Source of the DNA: a virus
IMG/VR virus record: IMGVR_UViG_3300010370_000050
Coordinates: 1 to 54,190 of that record
DNA length: 54,190 nt
Strand: one strand, 5' to 3'
In this document: positions 27,026 to 33,624 of the stretch, piece by piece
Layout: every line of letters begins with the position of its first letter
How positions within the stretch are numbered: position 1 is the stretch's first letter
Notes under the pieces: model-generated
What the model saw: the letters and a program-made list of their open reading frames with translations, nothing else
Databases searched by the model: none
What the model was told of the DNA's origin: nothing
Made by a program: the position numbers and the translations under genes

Positions 27026-27138
27026 ACGTAAACCTGCCGTCGGACGACATAGGACTACGTCGGATCCAGGACCAATTAGTTCAACCGCTTACGCCGCTAC
27101 AACTTTCAGTTCAGGACGGCTTTGGCGTAAACCTGCCG
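27026..27138. other. Candidate attP / integrase arm-site region
   Basis: CGTAAACCTGCCG occurs twice in the same orientation, at 27027-27039 and 27126-27138, 99 bp apart. The second copy is inside the 3' end of the integrase gene. CGTCGGA is also repeated at 27038-27044 and 27058-27064, a 20-bp spacing (two helical turns). Phage attachment sites usually lie next to the integrase gene with directly repeated arm sites, so this is the best attP candidate. No tRNA-like core is visible. Confidence 0.3.
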
Positions 27139-28141
27139 CAAGAACTGTGTCCACCGCGGAAGCTGATTTCGTCAGCGCAGACAGGTCGGCCTTCGCATAG
27201 CGCCGCACCATCTTTTCCGACTTCCAACCCCCGAGATCCTGGATGTCCGCCAGGGAGATGCCGTTGTTCCTGAGCATCGAGGCCCATGTGTGGCGGTTGT
27301 CGTGCCACCGATAGTCCTCAATCCCTGCGCGTTGCAGTGCTTTCCTCCAGGATCCGGTGTTCACCTGCCCTACCGGATTGCCTTGATACGTGAACACGTA
27401 GTCTTCGTGCCTCCCGATTTGGGAGCTCAGAATTTCACGGGCCATTTCTGACAAAGGAAGCACCAACTCACGCTTGCCCTTGAACTGAGAGGCTGGGATC
27501 CTGATCACACGAGACTGCATATCCACCCACTCCCACCGCAGCTTGATCACGTTCGCCTGACGTAACCCAGTTGAGAGCGCGAACATGAACATTGCCCTTT
27601 GATGCTCGGGCAATTCCCCCATCAGCGCCTTCACCTCGGCAACAGACAGGCTGCGTGACCGCTCACGGTCTGACTCATCGAACTGCTTGAAGCGAGTCGG
27701 GGGATTCTTCAGCCACCCCCAGCTATCCGATGCCCGATACAACAGGGAACGGATGGCTGACAGATACCGGTTGGCTGTGGCCTTGGTGGTCTCCTTGGCC
27801 TTCTCATACACCCCAGACATCACCTCACCCTTCGTGACAGCGGACAGGTTCTTACCCTTGAACTTCGTCCCCCACCACTCGAGTTGCCGTTTGTAGTCAC
27901 GCAAACTGCGGTGACCTTCTACTTCCAGCTCCAGCAGAAAACGATTGACCGCTTCTTCCCAGGTGAACTCCTTGGCTCGGCCTAGCCTCACCTCGTCCCA
28001 CAACCGTGCCTTGAGCTTGTCGTGGTACTCCTGAGCTTTCTTGCGATCCGTCGTCTTCGTGCTGTGCCGGACCCTCTTCCCGTCAGGGCCTGTGATATCC
28101 ACCCACAGGTTGACGGACCCTTTAACCGCAATGACGGCCAT
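27089..28141 (-). CDS. int: Tyrosine-family site-specific integrase
   Basis: The protein has 350 residues. The N-terminal arm and SAM-like core-binding domain cover about residues 55-150. The catalytic domain has R194 (STGLRQANVIKL), a lysine in the beta hairpin (FKGKREL), H280 and R283 in WHDNRHTWASML, W306 in GGWKS where most have His, and the nucleophile Y315 in VRRYAKAD. All essential residues are present. The start overlaps the stop of the excisionase-like gene (TAATG). It would integrate the phage into the host chromosome and, with that partner, excise it. Its low-complexity end holds a repeat that may belong to attP. Confidence 0.93.
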   Translation of the reverse strand: MAVIAVKGSVNLWVDITGPDGKRVRHSTKTTDRKKAQEYHDKLKARLWDEVRLGRAKEFTWEEAVNRFLLELEVEGHRSLRDYKRQLEWWGTKFKGKNLSAVTKGEVMSGVYEKAKETTKATANRYLSAIRSLLYRASDSWGWLKNPPTRFKQFDESDRERSRSLSVAEVKALMGELPEHQRAMFMFALSTGLRQANVIKLRWEWVDMQSRVIRIPASQFKGKRELVLPLSEMAREILSSQIGRHEDYVFTYQGNPVGQVNTGSWRKALQRAGIEDYRWHDNRHTWASMLRNNGISLADIQDLGGWKSEKMVRRYAKADLSALTKSASAVDTVLAAGLRQSRPELKVVAA

Positions 28142-28356
28142 TACGCCTCCACTGCCGGTCGCTCGGAAGTTTGAGCGTACTGACTTTGGATGAAGGTCTC
28201 AAGGTCAGCTCGCATAATCCGCCACCGGCCATTGGCCCCAATGCGGAAGGCTGGGATCTTCCCCTCCCGGGCCCAACGACGGACGGTTTCGTAAGCCATA
28301 CCCAGCATCTCTGCGGCTTCGTAGAGATCCAAGGTCTGGCGATTCACATCACCCAT
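28141..28356 (-). CDS. MerR/AlpA-type excisionase or regulator
   Basis: This 71-residue protein has a winged-helix HTH_17 pattern: LYEAAEMLGMAYETVRRWAR, then EGKIPAFRIGANGRWRIMRA and DLETFIQ. Small proteins of this fold act as recombination directionality factors (Xis) or AlpA-like regulators. Direct coupling to the integrase (TAATG) makes Xis the first choice. ATG 28356 is chosen over a longer start because it gives the usual short N-terminus. It overlaps the upstream gene by 8 bases. Confidence 0.8.
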   Translation of the reverse strand: MGDVNRQTLDLYEAAEMLGMAYETVRRWAREGKIPAFRIGANGRWRIMRADLETFIQSQYAQTSERPAVEA

Positions 28357-28750
28357 TGCTCTGCTCCATAACAAGTTGGATCAGGTTCGGTGAGCTCCAT
28401 CCCTCCGGCTTCAAGATCTTGCCGTCTTCGCGACGACGCACCTTGCCGGTTTTCGGATCCACCTTCGCCATGTTCGAACGTTGAACCTCATCCCACAGTG
28501 GCTGCGGGTCTATGCCCATCGCATGCATTGCACCGATGGAGACATAGATGATGTCGAGCAAGGCGTCACACACATAGGCCACCTCAGAGACGTGATTCCC
28601 ATTGACGCTTGGGAACCCGCCTTCACGAGTAGCTGCATGCAACTCGCTCACCTCTTCATCAACAAGGCTCAGGTACATGAGGACCAGGTCCCGTGAGGGC
28701 TTCTGGTCACACGCATCCATGAAAGCCTTCTGTTCCTTGAAGACACTCAT
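28349..28750 (-). CDS. MazG-like nucleotide pyrophosphohydrolase
   Basis: This 133-residue all-helical protein has the MazG/PRA-PH-type metal site pattern LVDEEVSELHAA (EExxE-like), later VCDALLDIIYVSIG (DxxxD), and a C-terminal WDEVQRSNMAKVDPKTGKV segment. That segment is typical of phage phosphoribosyl-ATP-pyrophosphohydrolase-like proteins. It probably hydrolyses non-canonical or signalling nucleotides. It overlaps both neighbours by a few bases in the early-left operon. Confidence 0.8.
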   Translation of the reverse strand: MSVFKEQKAFMDACDQKPSRDLVLMYLSLVDEEVSELHAATREGGFPSVNGNHVSEVAYVCDALLDIIYVSIGAMHAMGIDPQPLWDEVQRSNMAKVDPKTGKVRRREDGKILKPEGWSSPNLIQLVMEQSNG

Positions 28751-28959
28751 GCCGCTTCCTGGAACATGTCTTCCTGTTCGTGAGAAGTCTCTTGCACCTT
28801 GACGCCAACGCTCAGCAGATCGACCAGGTCGTCTTGCGTTGCGACTTCCACTGCCATCGTCGCTCGAGCAACGTGGCTTAGGGCTTGATGACGGTTAGCT
28901 GCACGGACCAGGTGGTTGCTGCCAACGCCTGTGTTAACAACGTAGATACGCTTTTTCAT
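28747..28959 (-). CDS. Hypothetical early phage protein
   Basis: The protein has 70 residues. It begins MKKRIYVVNTGVGSNHLVRA and has AANRHQALSHVAR and VEVATQDDLVDLLSVGVKV, a short alpha/beta fold seen in early regions of many phages. It ends with an acidic tail. No catalytic residues are evident. It overlaps the neighbouring genes by ATGA-type junctions, so it is part of the early-left operon. Confidence 0.7.
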   Translation of the reverse strand: MKKRIYVVNTGVGSNHLVRAANRHQALSHVARATMAVEVATQDDLVDLLSVGVKVQETSHEQEDMFQEAA

Positions 28960-29141
28960 TTGAACTTCCTCATAGTTGCAGGTTTTGGGGGACGTCCCCT
29001 GGGTTTAGAAACTTTTGTCTTGAGACTCACGATCTCTTGGTCGAGGTGAACAATCCGCTGCGTGAGTCCCTTGATTAGGTCACGAAGCGCATGAACTTCT
29101 CTCGTGAGCTGGTCGTACTTGCTTGGGCCGAAGAGACTCAT
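28956..29141 (-). CDS. Short coiled-coil protein with AT-hook-like tail
   Basis: This 61-residue protein has a heptad region (LTREVHALRDLIKGLTQRIV) followed by a basic tail with GRPPKP, an AT-hook-like sequence that can bind the DNA minor groove. ATG 29141 is chosen since it overlaps the upstream stop (ATGA) and follows AAAGGG. It may be a small DNA-binding or scaffold protein of the recombination operon. The role is inferred only from composition. Confidence 0.6.
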   Translation of the reverse strand: MSLFGPSKYDQLTREVHALRDLIKGLTQRIVHLDQEIVSLKTKVSKPRGRPPKPATMRKFK

Positions 29142-29362
29142 TGCAGCCCTTTCGTCCATAAGCGTGGCCACAACAACGTGGTGCCTCGCGTAGCGCCTCG
29201 AGCAAGAAGCTCAGACGTGGTGGCGAACCTTGGCTTGTCGTCCTCAGTCCTACCTGGAAGAGCCCACATATCAGGCTTGGTGTAGTGGGGAACGAGGGAC
29301 ATGTTTCCCAGGTGCATCACTGGGGTCCAGTCCATCTCCATTCGGCTATTCATGTCGGTCAT
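29138..29362 (-). CDS. Hypothetical small protein
   Basis: This 74-residue protein has a strong Shine-Dalgarno sequence (AAAAGGAGT) before its ATG. It begins MTDMNSRMEMDWTPVMHLGN and contains KPDMWALPGRTED. No family is recognised. It lies directly downstream of SSB and overlaps the AT-hook protein by ATGA. The good ribosome site and tight packing show it is a real gene. Confidence 0.65.
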   Translation of the reverse strand: MTDMNSRMEMDWTPVMHLGNMSLVPHYTKPDMWALPGRTEDDKPRFATTSELLARGATRGTTLLWPRLWTKGLQ

Positions 29363-29379
29363 TTGTTACTCCTTTTAGA

Positions 29380-29787
29380 TCAGAATGGGATATCGTCCTC
29401 TGCTTCGTCCAATGAACGAGCTGGGGCCTTGGGTTTTGGTTTCGGCTTGTCTTCTTCGCGCTTGGTCAGCAGCACGACCTTGTCGGCCTTGATCTCAGTG
29501 GTCTGACGCTTGTTGCCTTGCTTGTCTTCCCACTCACGAGTCCGAAGAGAGCCCTCTACGTAGAGCTGGTCACCCTTCTTCACGTACTGCTCGATCACCT
29601 CAGCAGTGCGGCCATACGCCACGATGCGGTGCCATTCCGTGGCTTCCTTCATCTCGCCACTTGACTTGTCTTTCCAGCGCTCTGACGTGGCCACAGACGC
29701 CATCGCGATTGCGTTTCCGTCCGCGGTGTACTTAGCCTCAGGGTCCTTCCCCACTCGGCCAAGGATCGTTACTTTGTTGACTGACAT
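29380..29787 (-). CDS. ssb: Single-stranded DNA-binding protein
   Basis: This 135-residue protein has an OB-fold domain at about residues 1-105 with the classic start MSVNKVTILGRVGKDPEAKY, then ATSERWKDK and LYVEGSLRTREWEDKQGNKR. A short Pro/Lys linker leads to the acidic tip DEAEDDIPF, used to dock replication and repair partners. AAAGGAGAA precedes the ATG. It sits between the exonuclease and small genes in a recombination operon, where it coats single strands for the ERF annealing protein. Confidence 0.95.
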   Translation of the reverse strand: MSVNKVTILGRVGKDPEAKYTADGNAIAMASVATSERWKDKSSGEMKEATEWHRIVAYGRTAEVIEQYVKKGDQLYVEGSLRTREWEDKQGNKRQTTEIKADKVVLLTKREEDKPKPKPKAPARSLDEAEDDIPF

Positions 29788-29797
29788 TCGTTCTCCT

Positions 29798-30430
29798 TTA
29801 GAACAGATGGTTGGTCACTGAGATCGGCGTGATCTCGTTCGGGTAAAACTCTTTCTTCTTCAACCGACCAGGCTCGGTGTCCGCTACAACGTGGGCCCAG
29901 AACAACGCGAGCCTCGGCATCAACCATCCCCAGTACTCCCTACTTCTCGGAAGGCGGGTCACCGTCATGCCGAACGGTGTCCAGCAAACAAAGTCCCACC
30001 ACTCCCGATTCGTTACTTCCATCAAGCCCTGGCACTGCGCCATGTAGTACACAGGCACCCCGTCGTAGACCTTCTGATCGAACGGGCACTTGAACTCCAC
30101 CCCACCAGAATGCCCGACAAGCCCATCAGGAGAGCCGCCAAGCCACGAATACTCTTGGTGTGGTATGAACCCCACCTCCTCCACTAAATGGCCTGTATGG
30201 AGCTCATACGCAGCCAGAGCGACCTTCTCGTTCATGTCACCCCAAGCTGTTGCTGCGTTGCCTTCGAAGGTTTCGCGTTTCGTTAGGCGACGGAAGAGCT
30301 GTTGTCTGCTTCCTGGTGAGATTCCTGCTGCTTGGCCGAAGACGCTGCAGGTGAGCTTGCCTTCGCGCTCTTTGAACCACTCTTCTGTGCGCTGAGCTGC
30401 TCCTTCATGGCGTCCTTGATCGCTTCGCAT
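29798..30430 (-). CDS. YqaJ / lambda-Exo-type recombination exonuclease
   Basis: This 210-residue protein has the PD-(D/E)XK exonuclease motifs in order: QRTEEWFKEREGKLT (substrate loop), GDMNEKVALAAYE with Glu68, GGSPDGLVG with Asp102, VEFKCP with Glu112 and Lys114, and a late Gln132. It should be a 5'-3' double-strand exonuclease that partners the ERF annealing protein. The start at 30430 (GGAGA upstream) is required to keep the first motif, so the gene overlaps the ERF gene by 148 bases, which is unusually long. Confidence 0.88.
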   Translation of the reverse strand: MRSDQGRHEGAAQRTEEWFKEREGKLTCSVFGQAAGISPGSRQQLFRRLTKRETFEGNAATAWGDMNEKVALAAYELHTGHLVEEVGFIPHQEYSWLGGSPDGLVGHSGGVEFKCPFDQKVYDGVPVYYMAQCQGLMEVTNREWWDFVCWTPFGMTVTRLPRSREYWGWLMPRLALFWAHVVADTEPGRLKKKEFYPNEITPISVTNHLF

Positions 30431-30993
30431 GCCTTCTTCTCCGAGTTATCCAACTTCAAAAATTTCCCAGACAGTTCTTCCAGGGTTTTGCTGGACTCAA
30501 GTTCAGCTTTGATCTTGAGGATCCGTTCTTCTGATACGACTTGCTTCGGAGGATTGGCTTGCTGATGCACAGCGTTCTCCACCTCGTTAGCCGAGGCGAA
30601 CTCACCGCCGTGGATTCCGAGAGCTGCTAAGGCACGACCGATTGCGGAGGTCGCACAGTTCTCAACAGCACTGGTCTTGTTGATCTGAGATGCATTGCGC
30701 ATCTCTTCGGCATCACCCTCAGCGAAGGTGATCCATTCAATCGAGGCTGACATGCCGTCATGAGTCTTGATCGGGATATCAATGAAGGCCTTGATCTGAA
30801 CAACATCGTCGTCAGCCCTGATGATGTTGGTTCTGAATCTGCCGTACACACCGAACGCCTTGCGGAAGACTTCAACCCGCGTTGCTACTGTCGTGTAGCG
30901 CTTCCTTCCGATCTGGATTCCCTCGTCGTTCAGCCTTGCGCATTCCGTCATGGCTGTTTGCAGCGCCTTGTCTGCCTGGTCCATCGTGAACAT
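30283..30993 (-). CDS. ERF-type single-strand annealing protein
   Basis: The protein has 236 residues. The N-terminal 145 residues carry the ERF family signature, ending in NKTSAVENCATSAIGRALAA and FASANEVENAV. A charged helix and a Ser/Ala/Gln-rich disordered tail follow. ATG 30993 is chosen because AGGAGCG stands at the right distance; ATG 31011 is an alternative. The tail-coding part overlaps the exonuclease start by 148 bases. It is the first gene after the leftward promoter at 31039-31067 and anneals single strands in phage recombination. Confidence 0.85.
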   Translation of the reverse strand: MFTMDQADKALQTAMTECARLNDEGIQIGRKRYTTVATRVEVFRKAFGVYGRFRTNIIRADDDVVQIKAFIDIPIKTHDGMSASIEWITFAEGDAEEMRNASQINKTSAVENCATSAIGRALAALGIHGGEFASANEVENAVHQQANPPKQVVSEERILKIKAELESSKTLEELSGKFLKLDNSEKKACEAIKDAMKEQLSAQKSGSKSAKASSPAASSAKQQESHQEADNSSSVA

Positions 30994-31038
30994 CGTTCGC
31001 TCCTGTGACATGGATGCTTGATTACATCCGATACAGGA

Positions 31039-31067
31039 ATCATACATCCTTGTTTGACGAATAACAA
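31039..31067 (-). promoter_or_regulatory. Early-left sigma70-type promoter
   Basis: Read on the minus strand, TTGTTA (31062-31067) and TATGAT (31039-31044) are separated by exactly 17 bases. That is a good match to -35 and -10 boxes, 46 bases upstream of the ERF start. The -35 box lies inside the palindromic operator at 31063-31078, so a bound protein should block it. Confidence 0.75.
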
Positions 31068-31082
31068 GTGAACTTGTTGGAA
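31041..31082. promoter_or_regulatory. Operators over the early-left promoter
   Basis: A perfect inverted repeat AACAAGTGAACTTGTT (31063-31078, core CAAG-TGAA-CTTG, then TTGGAA) covers the -35 box. A related half-site CATCCTTGTTTGACGA (31046-31061 region) lies between the -35 and -10 boxes. The same core recurs at 31242-31253 and 44739-44750. This looks like cooperative repressor sites. Confidence 0.65.
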
Positions 31083-31142
31083 ATATGCAGGAAAACGGAA
31101 CGCCTCTAGGGAAATGTCAGAAGCGTTGTGCGAATGCAGCAA

Positions 31143-31165
31143 TAAAAAACCCCGCCGGAGCGGGG
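31143..31165 (-). terminator. Orphan leftward intrinsic terminator in control region
   Basis: On the minus strand, CCCCGC (31160-31165 side) pairs with GCGGGG around a TCCG loop and is followed by six T residues. No leftward gene precedes it, so it must end a short non-coding leftward transcript or insulate the early-left promoter. A small palindrome TCGCTAAGCGA lies beside it at 31168-31178. Confidence 0.8.
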
Positions 31166-31221
31166 CTTCGCTAAGCGATGGAGCTCAGCGTCGGTACTTG
31201 CGGTGCTCGACCACGGTCCAC

Positions 31222-31259
31222 TTGCATGATCATCCGAAAATCAAGTATCCTTGTTGGAA
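31222..31259 (+). promoter_or_regulatory. Early-right promoter candidate with operator
   Basis: TTGCAT (31222-31227) and TATCCT (31246-31251) are 18 bases apart, a weak sigma70-like pair. The operator CAAG-TATC-CTTG (31242-31253), followed by TTGGAA, covers the -10 box and matches the site over the early-left promoter. The promoter call is weak; the operator match is stronger. Confidence 0.5.
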
Positions 31260-31300
31260 CGCCGGGATAGGTGGGACCTCATGACCCCACTGAAAGCTAA

Positions 31301-31352
31301 CCAGCTCCAGCCTCCCGGCTCACTCCATTTCTTTGGAGCTGGAACGGAGCTG
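31301..31352 (+). promoter_or_regulatory. Leader with alternative base pairing around the first RBS
   Basis: CCAGCTCC (31301-31308) is perfectly complementary to GGAGCTGG at 31335-31342. Its core CAGCTCC can instead pair with GGAGCTG at 31346-31352, which contains the ribosome-binding site of the gene at 31357. A local hairpin CTCCA-TTTCTT-TGGAG (31323-31338) competes. The arrangement could switch translation of the first early-right gene. Confidence 0.45.
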
Positions 31353-31356
31353 ATAA

Positions 31357-31587
31357 ATGGAAAGTCCCTTCTACATGATGTGGGTCGCCGGAAAAGGCGC
31401 ACCGAAACGCATCCATCCAACACTCGAACGAGCTCGCGAAGCTGTCCAGGCCTACAAGGACGACGGCGGAACACGCGAGGTGTTCATTCTCCAGGTCGTT
31501 GAGCAGTACCCGGGCCGGAGACTTCTGACCCTGAAGCGTCGACCTGACTCAAACAAGGTCGAGCCCAAGCATCCAACACCTATCTGA
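31357..31587 (+). CDS. First early-right gene, hypothetical protein
   Basis: This 76-residue protein begins MESPFYMMWVAGKGAPKRIH and continues as an alpha/beta pattern (LERAREAVQAYKDDGGTREV, then FILQVVEQYPGRR). Short proteins of this type occur at the head of phage replication operons. No HTH is visible, so it is not an obvious Cro. GGAG at 31346 is the ribosome site, within the alternative-pairing leader. The YdaU-like gene follows 12 bases downstream. Confidence 0.65.
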   Translation: MESPFYMMWVAGKGAPKRIHPTLERAREAVQAYKDDGGTREVFILQVVEQYPGRRLLTLKRRPDSNKVEPKHPTPI

Positions 31588-31599
31588 CGTGAGGGAACC

Positions 31600-32271
31600 A
31601 TGCACTTCTACCCTCACCACATCGGAGACTTCCTCCGAGATACCCACTCCCTCACCCCACAAGAATCGTACTGGTACCTCAGGCTAATCTGGCTGTACTA
31701 CGAGACAGAAAAGCCCCTCCCCGATGACGTTCCGAACCTGTGTTTCAAGATCGGAGCTCGAGGTCATGAGGACACTGTCCGCATTCTGTTGCAGAACTTC
31801 TTCAGATTCGATCCGTATCTGAAATCACATACGCATCAGAGGATCGACAGAGAAATTGCCAAGTACCAACGCAAGGCAGCTTCTGCAAATCGTGCGAATC
31901 AGATGCGATGGGCATCTGAAACGGATCTGAAATCAGAAAAGAAATCGGATACGGATCAGATCCTAACCAAGAACCAAGAACCAAGAACCAATAAAGAACA
32001 TACGCCACAGGTGGCGGATCTTCTGCCTGATGTTGATCCTGCTGTCCTGAAAGACTTCGTTGCTTTGCGAAAGAAACTCCGTGCTCCGATCACTGAGGTC
32101 GCTGCAAAGGGTCTGATTCGCGAAGCAGAGAAAGCAGGGATCACTCTCACTCAAGCACTGACGATCTGCTGCGAGAGAAGTTGGCGTGGCTTCAACGCTG
32201 ACTGGCTCAAGGACAAGAAGGCCAAGTCCGACGAGTTCGATTGGGACGAAGCACTGCGAGGTGCAGCATGA
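31600..32271 (+). CDS. YdaU/DUF1376-type replication initiation protein
   Basis: The protein has 223 residues. The N-terminal DUF1376 domain covers about residues 1-85 (MHFYPHHIGDFLRDTHSLTP, YWYLRLIWLYYE, LPDD). A polar linker follows (SETDLKSEKKSDTDQILTKN), then a C-terminal helical domain (VLKDFVALRKKL, ISRSW-like CCERSWRGFNADW). The layout is that of phage O-type replication organisers. The linker-coding DNA carries iteron-like repeats and an A-rich stretch, as at the lambda origin. It overlaps the primase-like gene by ATGA. Confidence 0.8.
   Translation: MHFYPHHIGDFLRDTHSLTPQESYWYLRLIWLYYETEKPLPDDVPNLCFKIGARGHEDTVRILLQNFFRFDPYLKSHTHQRIDREIAKYQRKAASANRANQMRWASETDLKSEKKSDTDQILTKNQEPRTNKEHTPQVADLLPDVDPAVLKDFVALRKKLRAPITEVAAKGLIREAEKAGITLTQALTICCERSWRGFNADWLKDKKAKSDEFDWDEALRGAA
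31801..32010 (+). repeat. Iteron-like repeats, candidate replication origin
   Basis: ATCTGA or its inverse TCAGAT/ATCAGA recurs near 31802, 31817, 31835, 31899, 31914, 31925 and 31955. The 11-mer ATCTGAAATCA occurs at 31817-31827 and again at 31925-31935. An A-rich tract with tandem ACCAAGAA units follows at 31965-32005. Iterons inside an initiator gene next to an A/T-rich stretch parallel the lambda origin. Confidence 0.45.
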
Positions 32272-32690
32272 ACCAACACCTCGAGACAGTCTTAGGTCGC
32301 CTCAGGAAAGTCAAAGGTAGGAACGGGAACTGGGTTGCATGTTGCCCAGCTCACGATGATCACAACCCTTCCATGACGATTCGAGAAACGCCTGATGGCA
32401 CCATCCTCATGCACTGCTTCTCCGGCTGCTCGATCCACGAGATCGCTGACGCAATCGGAGTTGACCTCACCGATCTGTTCCCTCCTAAGACCGACTATCA
32501 CAGCTCCGGTCCTAAAGCCCAACGCTTCTACGCATCCGACCTGCTCAGGGTCATCGGATTCGAAGCGCTTGTTGTGCGCGTTGCTGCAGCCAACATGGCC
32601 CAGGGCAAATCCCTTTCCGAAGAAGACAGAGAGCGCTTGAACAAGGCGCAGTCCCGTATCGCAGAAGCACTGGAGCAAATCAATGGGTAG
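32268..32690 (+). CDS. Primase-type zinc-finger protein
   Basis: This 140-residue protein has a CHC2-like zinc finger: C25/C26 and H29 in CCPAHDDHNPSM, then C50 and C54 in MHCFSGCS. A short linker follows (DLTDLFPPK), then a helical C-terminus. This is only the zinc-binding part of a DnaG-type primase, with no TOPRIM catalytic domain, so it may recruit primer synthesis or bind template. It is coupled to YdaU (ATGA) and overlaps the helicase by 8 bases. Confidence 0.8.
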   Translation: MNQHLETVLGRLRKVKGRNGNWVACCPAHDDHNPSMTIRETPDGTILMHCFSGCSIHEIADAIGVDLTDLFPPKTDYHSSGPKAQRFYASDLLRVIGFEALVVRVAAANMAQGKSLSEEDRERLNKAQSRIAEALEQING

Positions 32691-33624
32691 CCTGACTTCA
32701 ATCGAGCGAGTAGCTCAGCGTCTCGATGACGAGAGATCCACCAGGCTACACAAGGAGGACGTTGACTTCGACGGGTACATGACTCAGCGAGACAAGGACA
32801 TTGCGAAGATCAAGGGACCCGAAGACTTCCGTGAGATGGTGCATCAAGAGTTCATGGGAGAGGCCAAGCTTGCTGGTCTCTTACTTCCATGGAGCAAGAT
32901 GGCTGACAAGTTTCGTGTCAGGCCTGGTGAAGTAACCATCTGGACTGGATTCAATGGTCACAAGAAGTCGATGGTTACAGGCTACGTAATACTTTCGTTG
33001 ATTGCGCAAGGTGCAAAAGCGGCGATAGCATCGTTTGAGATGAAGCCGCATAAGACATTAAAGCGTATGTGCTGTCAGGCAATTGGAACCAAGGAGCCAA
33101 CGACTAAGTACATCGATAAGTTTCTGGACAAGATGACCGGAAGCTTATGGCTTTACGACCAGCAAGGTGAGGTGACGGTGGATCGGATCATCGCCGTCGT
33201 CTACTACTGCGCTGAGCAGCTCGGTATCACCCAGTTCGTGATCGATTCCCTGATGAAGGTGGTCGCGAATGAGGACGACTACAACGGGCAGAAGCGCTTC
33301 ATCGATCGGCTCTGTGCTGCAGCTCGAGAGCTGAACGTCCACATCCATCTTGTCCATCACTCACGCAAGAGAGACGACGAGAAGACCCGCCCTGGCAAGC
33401 AAGACAGCAAGGGTTCCGGGGCGATCGTGGACCAGACCGATAACTTCGTTGTGGTGTTTTGTCCCCCGAAGAAGGAAGGTGAGGTTGATAAGCCTGACGT
33501 CCTTCTCTACGTGGACAAGCAGCGGCATGGCGACTACGAGGGTGTGTGCCCCCTCTGGTTCGATGACCGCAGTCTTCAATTCCGTGAGGGATCAAGCGTT
33601 CCTCGAAAGCTATGGGTTGATTGA
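32683..33624 (+). CDS. RecA-fold replicative helicase (DnaB/T7-gp4-like)
   Basis: This 313-residue protein has a DnaB/Twinkle-type RecA fold: PGEVTIWTGFNGHKKSM with Walker A at residues 89-96, IASFEMKP (motif 1a), TQFVIDSLMKV (Walker B), HLVHHSRK, and a KGSGAIVDQTDNFVVV loop. The Walker A reads GFNGHKKS, with Lys where GKS would have Gly. It lies right after the primase zinc-finger gene, forming a split primase-helicase. It unwinds DNA for the host polymerase, since no phage DNA polymerase is seen. Confidence 0.82.
   Translation: MGSLTSIERVAQRLDDERSTRLHKEDVDFDGYMTQRDKDIAKIKGPEDFREMVHQEFMGEAKLAGLLLPWSKMADKFRVRPGEVTIWTGFNGHKKSMVTGYVILSLIAQGAKAAIASFEMKPHKTLKRMCCQAIGTKEPTTKYIDKFLDKMTGSLWLYDQQGEVTVDRIIAVVYYCAEQLGITQFVIDSLMKVVANEDDYNGQKRFIDRLCAAARELNVHIHLVHHSRKRDDEKTRPGKQDSKGSGAIVDQTDNFVVVFCPPKKEGEVDKPDVLLYVDKQRHGDYEGVCPLWFDDRSLQFREGSSVPRKLWVD

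Noticed and set aside
31965-31995. Tandem ACCAAGAA repeat taken for a CRISPR-like or phase-variable repeat
   Set aside because: Only about three units, in frame within the initiator gene. No spacers, and 8-base units do not suit CRISPR.
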